Assembly (NCBI GenBank): GCA_024529925.1
Contig: JAFEUB010001050.1
Location: 273,001-337,000 of the forward strand
DNA length: 64,000 nucleotides
Reading direction: 5' to 3'
From: Ophthalmolycus amberensis
Taxonomy: Eukaryota; Chordata; Actinopteri; Perciformes; Zoarcidae
In this document: piece after piece, positions 40,692-51,751 of the stretch
Layout: every line of letters begins with the position of its first letter
How positions within the stretch are numbered: position 1 is the stretch's first letter
Notes under the pieces: model-generated
What the model was told of the DNA's origin: nothing
Database searches by the model: none
What the model saw: the letters and a program-made list of their open reading frames with translations, nothing else
Program-made: the position numbers and the translations under genes

Positions 40692-43111
40692 TTATTTCTC
40701 CTCAAACCTCGAAAACACTTTAAAATTGTTTTTATCAATAAGCTCTGTGCAGAATTTGTCATAGTCCTTCTGTTTATCAAAAACAAAAGTGAAAAGCTCT
40801 GCTGGAGACTCTTCACTTGGGTCATCTTCGCAGTTGTGCAGCTCCTGGAGGGCTTCCTGTTGTTCCTTTTCATCCATGGAAAGGACAGCGGGAACTTTAA
40901 ACCCTCCATCGAAGTGTGTCTTGCGACACCAGTCAGCTGCAGCCAGGCTGTCTCTCAGAAGAACATTTACCTGCAGTAAAGAATAAAGTGTACTCAAAGT
41001 ATTTATTGTATATTGGCGTCGTAACCAACTAATACTTCAAACTTGTACAGCATTTACAGTACCTAATTAACAAATAGATGTTTTGTAACAACAAATGTTG
41101 TCTTTGTCAACATTTGTGTCATTCAACATCTAAAAGTCAAATCTCTATTTCGAGAAATAAGCAACAAAGAACAAACCGTAATGCTGGATGGGTTCCATCG
41201 AGAGCCTTCCAAATTGAATGGCAGTATATAATAAGATTTACCAGTATTTTTTTATGTAAATTAATACTGACAATAAATAGTTGCAAACCAATTCTAGCCA
41301 GAGCTTAATCCATGCGCATAATTAAGTACCAATCTTATTAGATATCCTGTGAGTTCACAAAAGCTGCTTAATTTAAGTAGTGAAGTGATTCTATATATAG
41401 GGCGACTGTGGCTAAGTGGATAGCAGGGCCGTCTTTCAATCAGAGGGTCGGCGGTTCAATCCCTGGCTCCGGTTCTGCTAGTCGCATGTCGATGTGTCCT
41501 TGAGCAAGACACTTAACCCCAAAATGTCTCCCGTAGCTGTGCCTACAGTGTAGAAATGTGATAGACTCTGAATTGTAAGTCGCTTTGGATAAAAATGTCT
41601 GCTAAATGACTGTAATGTAATATATTGTCTTATGATCATGCAACAGACAATACCTTCATGGTGGATCTTATGTGAAAGGCTAAATGACATTCATTTATAT
41701 TTACAGTTTTAGTATTTCATGCTAATCCATTTTTTATTGTTTATCAGGCAGCCCAAAATCTATTATTTCTTATTTTTGTATTAAAGAATCTACTTCATTC
41801 ATCTAATCGGTTTATATTCAGCTTAATTGTTATTCCTGTACATGCATGCAATACATAATATGAAGTTCTGATGTTTGTGAATGTGCTGCATGGTTTCCGC
41901 CATCAGGTGTCGCCCTTGAGCACATGAATCCGTAAAAAGTTATTTCAGTAAAAAATAGAATTTGTCTTGTGGATTAAATCAAATATACTCTGCTTTGTTG
42001 TTTAATGCAGAAATAAAGTCACTGTAAATCAAACTACGCACCAGCATCTGTGTCTCTGACTGCAAAGATTTGAACATTTCTTACCTCTTCTGTGCTTTCT
42101 CTGTCACTTGTTGACAACTCTGGAGCACTGAAAAAATATATATTATCTGTAAATGAACCACTGCCACATTCAGTCATTACAGTTATGTCAACTTCACATG
42201 CAAAACCACTCTTAGCCAGGATTGGCATAATGGATTTAGTGATGTTACACATATGCATGCTCACCCACAATTCAAACACAAGTCATGTAGTCTACCTTTT
42301 CTCTTTATATGTGTTCTCCAGCAGCACAGATTCTGCCTGGTATCTGCACATGTTGCTGGTCCTTTGCAACCACTGAATCACAACCTACAAAAATGTATCG
42401 ATAATAATAATTATAAAGTATGTTAAATCAATTTGACAGTTTTTACCAAATGTTAATTGTCAGTCATTACATACATACATTTATATTTCATTTAAATTGA
42501 TACTTACCTGTACCAGGTTACCCAGTTAAGTTAGCACATTGATACTAAGTTATTCTTCCAGTTGTAGTTTTGGTTTATATTCTCCAAATGGTGTTCTCAA
42601 ATGCCTATTGACACTTGTATCTCTCAGAGGCCTATGCCATTAATAACTCACTCATTTTCTGCTGTAAACGTAATTCTGAAAGTAATTGTTAATTTGGTAC
42701 ACATCCTCAATAGCTCACCTCTGGCAAAATGACCTCTGTGATGAATAGCTGCTTCTCAGCTACAGTTCCAGGCACTGACAGTAGTCTTTCCAGACGTTGG
42801 ATAATCTGTTCTGTCTGGGAAAACAAGTAAATAAGAAACAAATAAAACACTTTTTGTATACCATCCTGAAAGAGAACAAGAAAATGTCACGGTAACATTT
42901 CTCTATCAATCTATTCCTACCTTTTCCCCTCGTCTGCCTAAAATGCTGTGTGTACAAATAAGACAAAAAGAGCACACTCTACCTTCATGTCACTGAATAA
43001 AGTGAAATGTTCACTGTAATATTTTCGAAGGGCTGCATCCAATCCTCTGTGTTTCCACAGATACATTCTGTTGGAGAGAAAATGCCCACTCTGCAGATTT
43101 CTTTCCAAGTC
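40692..43111 (-). CDS. Unidentified protein, C-terminal five exons
   Basis: Five exons with AG/GT borders and matching phases: 43111-42983, 42814-42719, 42384-42296, 42127-42085, 40970-40692 (ends in a stop). Together they give 211 residues without interruption, strong evidence for a real spliced gene. Features: amphipathic helical segment (TEQIIQRLERLLSVPGTVAE, then ITEVILPE), a short acidic Ser linker (SAPELSTSDRESTEE), a C-terminal module with DWCRKTHFDGGFKVPAVL, and an acidic tail. I do not recognise the family. The ILPE-containing segment faintly recalls the C-terminal region of PWWP3A/MUM1-like proteins, but that is a weak impression. The 5' part is not found; a solo LTR (43566-44863) lies just upstream. 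The gene fits closely between two inverted repeat arms. Confidence 0.6.
41399..41622 (+). mobile_element. tRNA-derived SINE
   Basis: An A box (TGGCTAAGTGG, 41409-41419) and a B box (GGTTCAATCC, 41453-41462) are spaced as in a tRNA, followed by a conserved body and the tail GTCGCTTTGGATAAAAATGT...TAAATGACTGTAATG, a tail familiar from many teleost SINEs. It lies in an intron of the unidentified minus-strand gene. Not a functional tRNA: the head cannot be folded to an intact cloverleaf and is fused to the SINE body. Confidence 0.85.
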
Positions 43112-43565
43112 CTGAAATATAAGATGTATATGTAGTTGTAGATTCAGTGTTATGTATAATTAGTGAATACCATTTTTATGTGAAAAACCTTTGTACAGCT
43201 CAATGGAGAAAATGTACTATGTATGTTATTACCTTTATTTCTTCATCCTTAAGAATTTATTCTGCTTTAACAGACTCCAAGATGTTGTCTCTGTTTAAGA
43301 CAGAAGCATTGCCTGAATTTGACGAAAATCTTTACATGTTGTAGTTTTACAACATACACCTTTAATTACCATGTATCAAATTTTACATTGGTTATACTGT
43401 ACATATAACTACCTTGTTGCCAGTATATACTGTAAATCGCTAAAGGCTATGAATGTTGTTTGGGTAATCGTATATTTCTTTGTCATTAACAGTCTTTTTT
43501 ACGTTATCTATTTATTTATTTGTTAATTATACAATGTTATTATGTGTTAACTCCAGTGATCCATG

Positions 43566-44863
43566 TGTAGCAGAAGGGAGCATTACCATTCGCAGGGCCT
43601 CGGTGTCCCTTTAATTACCAGGCCAATCGCGGTGGGCGGGCATCGCATAAATGCGCCGGGGATCCCCTTTGCTCCCTCCTGACGTCAAACGCGTGTCCCG
43701 CTTCCGGTTTGCCGGACATCCGCCGCTGTGCAGGTATGCAGGAATGCAGCAGCATTGTTTCTCCCGGTCATACTGGTCTGGCGTTATATTGGCTTTCATT
43801 CTTTTTTAGACTATCTCTGGGGCTCCCCTCGTCCTGCACAGGTGATTCACCTGCGGAGCTGTCGGTGAGTCTCGATTGGGTCCTGATTTAAATATACTCT
43901 AGTGTTCTGCTAGTGACCGTGTTTTGCTTGTATAGCTGCCGGTAGCTACGCTACATGCCCTCCTCCCCCCTTCTGGAGCCGACGCACATTGCCTGATCGG
44001 TAAGGTGATTCTATTCTGTTAGTTTATATACTTTGTGTTAATTATCCTTTTATTAATTATATGCTATCCCGTATTACAGGGGACTTTTGGTTGGGTTCAA
44101 GCGGAACGCCGCCAGAGCTGCGGCTACAGCTAACTCTGCATAAATTAAGGACGCTGCTGTTTTGTTTCCCGGTGTTTTGCCTACGGCCTTTGCGTAACTA
44201 ACGGCTTTGGCCTACGTGGTTCATGTACGCTGACCTGCGCTGTGTCGCCCACAGGGTCTGACGCTGCTGTTGTCAGCAGCACCCTGGTTTTAATGAAAAC
44301 AACCCTTTTTTTAGCCTGAGCCATTTATTTTGTATATTCGTTATTTTCTCTTTTGTTTATTTTTGTTTCATTTCCTTTCCTGAGAACCAGAGCCTTTTTG
44401 TAATCGTTTTATTTGTCCCTGTAGGAGCTGCTAAGCCAAGGTGGTGGGGTTGGTGCTTCCAGGTGGCGGTGTCTCCCTTTGTGTGCTGTGTCATTTGGCA
44501 TGCCCCGGGTTGAGACCCTCACGTGTGGTTGTGTGTGTGAGTGTTGTGTACACGGGTGATCGGGGTGCCTCCTCTTTCGGGATCCTCACCTGCACTGGTC
44601 CACCTCACCACTGGTAAGCCGCAGTCCTCCTTTTAAATGTATAACGGCTCTTTTAGGATTTCGTGTATAAACTGTAAACTGTGCCTTTTTTAGTAGAATA
44701 AAGATCATTTTGTAGTGGAACCACGTCTCCTGCTCATTTGTATAATGAATCTGAGTGTCTTTGAGAACCTGATACAGATCAGGGGACGAGTGAATCTTTA
44801 GGTGCAACTCCTAGGGTGGCGTTGTTGTGCTCTCTAAAAACAGTTCGTCCACATCTCGCCACA
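43566..44863 (+). mobile_element. Candidate solo LTR with 4-bp target duplication
   Basis: The segment starts TGTAGCAG and ends GCCACA (TG...CA ends) and is flanked on both sides by CATG (43562-43565 and 44864-44867). It has GC-rich promoter-like sequence early (CATAAATGCGCC near 43645) and a polyA signal AATAAAG near 44698. About 1.3 kb with no internal coding region fits a solo LTR left after recombination. A 4-base duplication can arise by chance, so the ends are provisional. It sits upstream of the five-exon gene. Confidence 0.5.
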
Positions 44864-45018
44864 CATGAATTATGTTAAATATATGATACTTTAATATAGA
44901 ACATAAAACTGAAAATTATTGGAGACACTAAGGGAAATTCTTCCCTAATTTATATCAAACGCAACCAAAACAATTGTCACTTTTATATCAATCAACGAAT
45001 GAATGAGATGATTCTTAC

Positions 45019-45137
45019 ACATCTGGGACAATGTTGCATCCACAAAAGAAATCCTTTGATGTCCAGTCACCTTCCACACCAGCACACTCAAAATGCAGCC
45101 AATTTTTGCAAGTTGAGCATTGAACCCATTGGTAGTT
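45019..45137 (-). CDS. Orphan PHD-finger exon
   Basis: One exon with an AG acceptor and GTAAGA donor encodes the second half of a PHD-type zinc finger: pattern W-x-x-C-x-x-C-x-x-W-x-H-x-x-C, then C-G-C at the end (QWVQCSTCKNWLHFECAGV and FFCGC). PHD fingers read histone H3 tails or occur in some transposon proteins. The exon ends in phase 2, while the next exon found downstream (43111) starts in phase 0, so at least one exon is missing, was replaced by the LTR, or the two do not belong together. The first half of the finger was not found. Confidence 0.5.
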
Positions 45138-45409
45138 CTTTATGTGGTCATGGAAAACCCAATGAAAAAACAGAGGTGGGACAACTTCCAATATTCCACA
45201 ATCATTTTTAATTACTGTCAGGTTCGTCAATTGCAAATATTCCAAAATGTATTTTCCCTCGAATCATAAGTTACTTACATGAAACTGAACTTTTCAACTG
45301 TGTTGTGTGTGAAGTGCGATATAAATAAAATAGAGTTGAGTTGCCACTCATGTTGCACATACCTGGTTGCCCCAGTTGCTCGCTGGAACAAACATGACTT
45401 TTTTTTGGG

Positions 45410-46360
45410 CAACAAGTACCAATTGAAGTTAGCCCGCAATTAGCTTGTTAACAAAAACGAGTGGCCATACCATTACAATTCTGCCTTTTTTTAATGAACT
45501 AATTACAACTACCAACAGTCATGCCTTCAATGACCTTAATGTTTGGTCACATAATGTCAAATAACGACAAATAAAGGCTAAACTACCGCGGAATCCGCTC
45601 CGAAATGCTGGCAGCTGCCACAAGATGCTAGTGGCAGCTGCCACATACAGTGGCAATCACTTCCTGTTGCAAGCCCAGCTGCCACGGAAAGTCGTGGCAG
45701 CTGAGATTGCAACAGGAAGTGCCTGTACTAGCTGCCGCTGCCACGATTTGAGCTTGCCCTTTCTCGCCACGAGATGCTAGTGGCAGCTGCCGGAAACAGT
45801 GAAAACTGTCGCGAAAGGTAGTGGCAGGTACCACAAAACGGTGGTAACTGTCGCAACAACTTGTGGCATACTGTATATATATCTATATACTGCGTATATA
45901 TATATCCAAGTCAATAGGTTATATGGATTGCTATCACTCTAAACAGTACAATGCATATCCATCCATATTTACAATTTGCATTCCTTTAGTCTGCAGCGTG
46001 AAAGTGTTTATCGTTGCTATGGGTAACAAGTACCAATTGAAGTTAGCCCGCTTGTTGACAAAAACGAGTGGCCATACCATTACAATTCTGCCTTTTTTTA
46101 ATAAACTAATTACAACTACCAACAGTCATGCCTTCAATGACCTTAATGTTTGGTCACATAATGTCAAATAAGGACAAATAAAGGCTAAACTACCGCGGAA
46201 TCCGCTCCGAAATGCTGGCAGCTGCCACAAGATGCTAGTGGCAGCTGCCACATACAGTGGCAGTCACTTCCTGTTGCAAGCCCAGCTGCCACGGAAAGTC
46301 GTGGCAGCTGAGATTGCAACAGGAAGTGCCTGTACTAGCTGCCGCTGCCACGATTTGAGC
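45410..46360 (-). repeat. Palindrome-rich repeat, right arm of a large inverted pair
   Basis: Reverse complement of the left arm (39568-40490), again as two units (marker GCGGAATCCGC near 45588 and 46195, period about 607). Each unit has the hairpin (45659-45722 and 46265-46328) and the 14-base palindrome (45631-45644 and 46238-46251). The outer ends of both arms finish with the same sequence (complement of CGATTTGAGC at 46351-46360). Similarity by eye is high, so the arms are not ancient. Confidence 0.8.
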
Positions 46361-46616
46361 CAGCTCCTACTGCACGATCTCTGGAACAACACGAAGTCAC
46401 CAGCTGATCATCATACCATGTCCCAATGAGGGTTACCATGTGAGACATTTGAAAGATCCACAAACACAGATTGGTCACGCTACAATTTTCATCCGACCAC
46501 TCAAAGAAACCTGAATCTGGACCCTGTAAGATCCTCACTTTTAAATTGGTGTTCCCATATGGCAAGAGTATGAACATTTACATAAGTATGTTACATTTTA
46601 AAATGATCTTGTTTAC

Positions 46617-46719
46617 AGGCACGTCAACCAGAATGAGCTAGTTGGACCACCTCAGAAATGTTTGACGTGTGGAGAGGAGTTCCCTCTTCCAAGAATCAAG
46701 GCTCACAGTGATGAGTGAG
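46617..46719 (+). pseudogene. Zinc-finger exon fragment (UBZ-like), probably broken
   Basis: After an AG acceptor (TTGTTTACAG) one frame reads a CxxC zinc-knuckle, KCLTCGEEFPLPRIKAHSDE, followed at once by TGA where a final zinc-binding cysteine (TGC/TGT) would be expected. The pattern resembles the small UBZ-type finger seen in multi-copy fish G2E3-like genes. The stop at the ligand position suggests a pseudogene or a chance resemblance. Confidence 0.25.
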
Positions 46720-47589
46720 GTATCGCTCTACAGAAGTAAAACGTCACATTTGTCAAGCACTCAAGTAGTCGTACATCAGACATTAAGCATTAGACTCTGG
46801 AGTCTGCCAAAAGATGTAAAGCATTTTGAATGTGGATGATCCTGTATGATCCTGAATGTTGTTCTCGAAGGAATGGATTTATTCTATTCTATGTATACGA
46901 CCATTCTTTTCTAGTTGCAGTGTTTTTGTGAATGTGTCATGTAATATAAAATATACTGGCCCCAATAACAAAACGTGCTTCTCTTTACCCAAGACCATCA
47001 CAGAACAGTGGTGGGGTAGAAATTGTGGTGACCACAGAAAGTGCCTCCCGAAGTGAAGGTAGATTTGTGAGCATGTTGACAAGACTACAGGGAAGTGAGA
47101 CAACATCTGTATCTGTAGCTTCACTTCCGCAATCACAACAACTTCCGCCTGACGCATGACGCGTCATTGGGGACGTAAATTATTTTCCTATTGAAAATCA
47201 TTTTATAGCCAATAAAAAAGAATAGATTAAAAAAAAACAATATTTGTACAGATGGTTTTTTGATCTGATGGTAATGTGAGTTATTTATTTATTCCGGTTT
47301 TCTTTTGGGTTTTTTAAGTATTCCTAATACAGTAAAAAACATGATTTTTTTAGTTTAGTCTATTTCTGTGTATATCTTGCATGCGCTGTCCTCCAGTCTG
47401 TGTTTAATTTTTTCCTTACTGTAAGTGAATCATCCTCTCAATATACGGTCTATGGCCAGGACCCCTGTTTTTCCCACTGAGCCAGGGCAAGCTTATTTCA
47501 ATACGCTCACAACAGATGTAACAGTACAGCCAAAACTAACAAATTATACAGTAATGTACAGTAGTCTAAGCGGCTCGTTGGTCTAGGGT

Positions 47590-47700
47590 CACATTGTGTT
47601 TTTTATGGTTTAAAATTTCTGCTCTGTTAAGCACTTTGTGATTTTTTTGTCTGTGAAAAGCGCTCTATAAATACATTTTATTGTTATTATTTATTATTAG
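47590..47700 (+). mobile_element. LINE/SINE 3' tail fragment
   Basis: Contains the motif AAAGCGCTCTATAAATACAT followed by TTATTATT repeats, a 3' end shared by many teleost retroposons. Only the tail is present. Confidence 0.5.
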
Positions 47701-48045
47701 GTCAGTCATTTATAAAACTATTGCTGGAATAAACATTAAAACATATTGGCTGTGCATGAAAACAAAATACATAACACACATGTGGCAACACATTGGTGGG
47801 CATCACACTCACAACATGTTATCTTTGTGCTAGCTCAAATGCACATGTAGCGCAGACGGACACCAATTCCATACAGCACTAAACAACGAAAATAAACATT
47901 ATTTTCGGTACAGTACACGCACATTAAATGTTCTCGAACATGAAGGATAACAGAATCTATAACTGTATGATGGTCTTAAAATGCTAAACATTATTAGCCT
48001 TGCAGTTCTCTCCTGAACGCTTAGTCACTTGAAAAGAAGGATTTC

Positions 48046-48735
48046 AGAATCAGAATCAGAATCAGCTTTATTGGCCATGTGTGCTTACGCATACATGGAA
48101 TTTGTCACCGGTTTCCACTCCGCTCTCAATGTACAAACACAATGTACAAACACAAATTTACAATAAACAAGAAAAATATATGTATAAAGAATCAAAAAGG
48201 GCAGCAAAAAAAGTAAAACGGATGTAGGTATAAACATTTAGCTATAATACAAGTATAAATATATATCCAAGAGAAAAAAAAGAGTGTGTATATATATATA
48301 TACATGTGAACATCAACCTATAGACAATAGTGTAGTATAACCTATTTATTGTTCATGAGAGCGATGGCCAGTGGAAAGAAGCTGTTCTTGTGTCTGGTGG
48401 TCTTGGCGCACAGAGCCCTGTAGCGCCTACCAGAGGGGAGGAGTTGGAACAGCTTGTGTCCAGGGTGTGAAGGGTCTGCAGTGATCTTTCCTGCACGTTT
48501 CCTGACTCTGGAGGTGAACAAGTCCAGGATGGAGGGCAGGCTGGAACCAATGATCCTCTCTGCAGACCTAACAATCCGTTGGAGTCTCTTCCTGTCCCGT
48601 TTGGTGGCTGATCCAAACCACACAGTTATAGAGGCTCAGAGAACAGACTGGATGATGGCTGAGTAGAACAGGATCAGCAGCTCCTGAGGCAGGTTGAACT
48701 TCCTGAGCTGGCCACACATTTAGTGCAATGTCACA
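48046..48735 (-). mobile_element. L2-type LINE, 3'-end fragment
   Basis: The minus-strand frame at 48342-48623 (93 codons, no stop) matches the C-terminus of L2-like fish LINE ORF2: HPGHKLFQLLPSGRRYRA is a hallmark. Downstream, the plus strand at 48046-48075 reads a repeated GAATCA motif with CAGCTTTATTGGCC, the usual 3' end. The reverse transcriptase and endonuclease domains are missing, so it is 5'-truncated and inactive. Confidence 0.8.
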
Positions 48736-48739
48736 CACA

Positions 48740-51000
48740 ATTCATTTGTCTATTCGGTATTTAATGGCGTATTCATTATTTAGGGGAACAAATGTTTTCA
48801 TCTATTAATGTAAGAGAAGCTTTGTGAAATGTTTTGGGGAAGGAAACCATCTCTTTTTCATTCAAAAACTACTTGGAAATGATCTTCTCCTTCTGATGGA
48901 GGAGTGCTATTGGAAGTGAACCTCAGTGATTTTGACAACTATTCAAGATTTCTAACCGTGTTGTGTGTGTTCTGTCTCCATTGTAAATAGAACACCAGTT
49001 TGTTTTAGATTCAACATACTGGATGCTTGGTTTGACTGGTTATTCTTCATGGGCTTAGAAACCCATGGTGCAACTGTGTGCACGTGTTTATGTGTGTGTG
49101 TGTGTGTGTGTGTGTGATGCAGTGCCTCCGTCTTTTTAAGGAGGAGCACACTGATGCAGAGCAGATTAGGTTCCACGGCAGGCAAGCGAATAATCTAATT
49201 TTCCTAACCCGCTTACTGATATCATGGCACGGTAGATCCTTAATATTCAGAATCCCCTCTTGTTCTGGTTTTGCAATCAGGAGCTCAAGCTTAATGGGAC
49301 CACTGTGATTTGTGTAGAACGAAAGCTTGATCCTGTTGTTTTTAACGTTTGACACAGGAAGTGAGGTTGAATGCTACATGAATATCTACAGATACTATTA
49401 ACACAACATGTTCCTGACAGGGATGGTAATGGTCACGCCCTTGGTTGTGATGATAATAATGTAAGAATGAAGGGTGTGTATTTTGTGAACGTGCAGCCAG
49501 TTTGATATGCTAACTGTGTTGCATGTTTCCTTTCATCAGCTTTGGGCCGTAGTATCTCACAGAAGCATGATTAGCGTGAGCGTGGAATCCACACCGCTGG
49601 GGGCTGCAGGGTGAGCTTGAAGCCTGAAGCGAACATATCAACGTGATATGACAACGAAGCGACATCAACGTCCCTGGCAGCGTGCACCTTTCTCAACCTC
49701 ACACTGCTCAGCTTGCAGTCCCCTTTCCCTGACCACATCTTATTCTTTCATTCAGACTCTTTTTCAATGGCCTTTGTTGTTGTTTTTTAAGAGATAGCAT
49801 GTTTTTTGAAGAACAAAATGTTTTGTTTTTAATCTTTACAGTAATGGGCCATTTGTGTATGCTTCATATTGTTCAGCATTTGACTACAAATAGTACTAAG
49901 TGTGTGTAATGTTGAATTGGATCTGGTCAGATGCGTATAGGTCTAGTGGATTTATGTGTCTTATGTGGCTCTCTGTGTGACTTACTTTCCCTTTTCAGCC
50001 AACAATCAGGCTTGATGACACTTATGTCCCTGCTTTTTTCTTCATCTCCCCTCAGCTTTCTTGCAGCAGATCCTCCCAGACTGGTCCATCAGGTCTGAAT
50101 CGGTAATCACTCTTAGATCTCAGACATGACAGACTTGAGTACACCTTCCTAAAAATGCCCTCAGAGGTGTTTAAGTTCAGCTTCAATTGGTGGAATGTCG
50201 AGAAGAGAGGAAAAGTTTGGGATGAAATAATAGCTTTAATCAGGGAACCTCTTAAAATGATTGCATAGGAGGACTTTTTACTTTGTAAAAACATTCTTAA
50301 CACTTACATCTCTGAATCGACATTTTTTCCTCATGGTCATAAGTTGAACTCGATGGGAAAGGGAATGACAACTACATACACACTATACTTATTATAGGAG
50401 AAAGCCATGTCTTAATAAGTCATCATAACGTCTAAGTACTTCATTTAATACTATATCAAACTTGGTCTGTCAGTCAATACGGTCAGAAAAATCATGGTCA
50501 TAGTTTCTTTTCATGAATACCCTTAACCAGAATCCATGTAGGCCTTACCTACATGCCCCCTTCAGGCCAATTCATTCAGTAAAAGGTTAAATCAACCTTC
50601 ACTTATAAAACAGCAACAGTTATGCTTATTAGAGCCCCGAGTTTCATCAGAGACGTGTTGGTAACCCAGACAGCCCGAGTCTGTAAACATGATATACTGC
50701 ACGTCGTGCTTTGCTGACATCTAGTGGTCACCACTGACATCTCACTCTTAAAAAAAACATGCACTCACACAACAGCACTAACGTTAGTTTAAACGGACCA
50801 CTGCGCTCAAAAAAGTAGTTCCATCAGCGTTTCTGATTAACTACTTCAGCAACCTTTAAATAACGTCTTTATTCATAGTCATAACTGACCTTGTAATCGA
50901 TTATAAAGTAATATTGAAACTAAAAAGGTGTTCGATAAATGTTTTTTTTTTTAAACCGTTACAAGCGTATTCATTTTTGAAGTGAAAAGGCCTCCGCTAA
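48740..51000. other. Intergenic region between LINE remnants and piwil1
   Basis: Nothing recognisable except a (TG)13 run at 49091-49116. Short ORFs here lack similarity. The piwil1 promoter should lie in its last few hundred bases; no TATA box was obvious. Confidence 0.5.
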
Positions 51001-51048
51001 ATTGCTGGTCATCGGCGCACCTGTGGTAAAACTTTCTTTCGTCGACTG
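51000..51048 (+). other. piwil1: Candidate 5'UTR exon of piwil1 (3' edge)
   Basis: A strong donor (GACTG/GTGAGT) ends this exon at 51048. The next exon begins after TTTGACAG at 51728, 24 bases before the piwil1 ATG. The transcription start is not resolved, so the left coordinate is arbitrary. Confidence 0.4.
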
Positions 51049-51751
51049 GTGAGTGAGGAGGACGTTTCCTTTAAAAGTGAGTTGACTAAAAAAAAAGATA
51101 ACGGTGATATAAACATTACATTTAATGCGTGAATCAGATTTGTCACTAAGTTTTGATTTAATGGTAATTCGAAATTAACACTATAACCACTTTCAGCCAG
51201 CGGGGTCATATCCATCATGCCTGTTAACCAAGTTAATGTTAGCTAACTTTCATCGCTAATAATTTCTCCTAACATGGAAGTACTGTAGATTCATGTCGAA
51301 CTTGCCTAACCTAAAAATGTAATACATTGTCATGGGTGATTTAAAAAAAAAAAAGAATCGAGCGATAACCTTTGTTAGCATGTTAATGGTGGCTAGCCTT
51401 AAATTAAGCTAGCAGGTTGAGTAGTAGGCCGCATGTAGCTAATGTTGTATTAGAAGGCGCCATCTTGTCTGCGAGATGACGTGCGATTTCAGAAATTTAT
51501 AATATGTATCGAACTATGTTGATGTCCCACATTGTTTTTGACAAAAAATAAGTTGCATTACCTTAACTAACGTAAATTTTAACAACTTTTTCTTTAGGCT
51601 TTTAAAACTTAAGGCTAGTTTGTTACCAGGTAGGATTGTCAGACAATCTTTTTTCCTACATATTTCTTTAGCGCTTAGTTATTTGCTCCATACTTTGTAT
51701 GAATGGTAAGAGTTTTCTATTTGACAGCTTCATCGTTGAGACGTAACAAAA

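Noticed and set aside
41399..41470. Possible tRNA gene
   Set aside because: A and B boxes are present, but the sequence continues into a known SINE body and tail and does not form a full cloverleaf.
46437..46523. Possible minus-strand exon (29 codons, FFEWSDEN)
   Set aside because: Splice borders fit but the product matches no family, and the plus strand of the same stretch is equally open; too weak to list.
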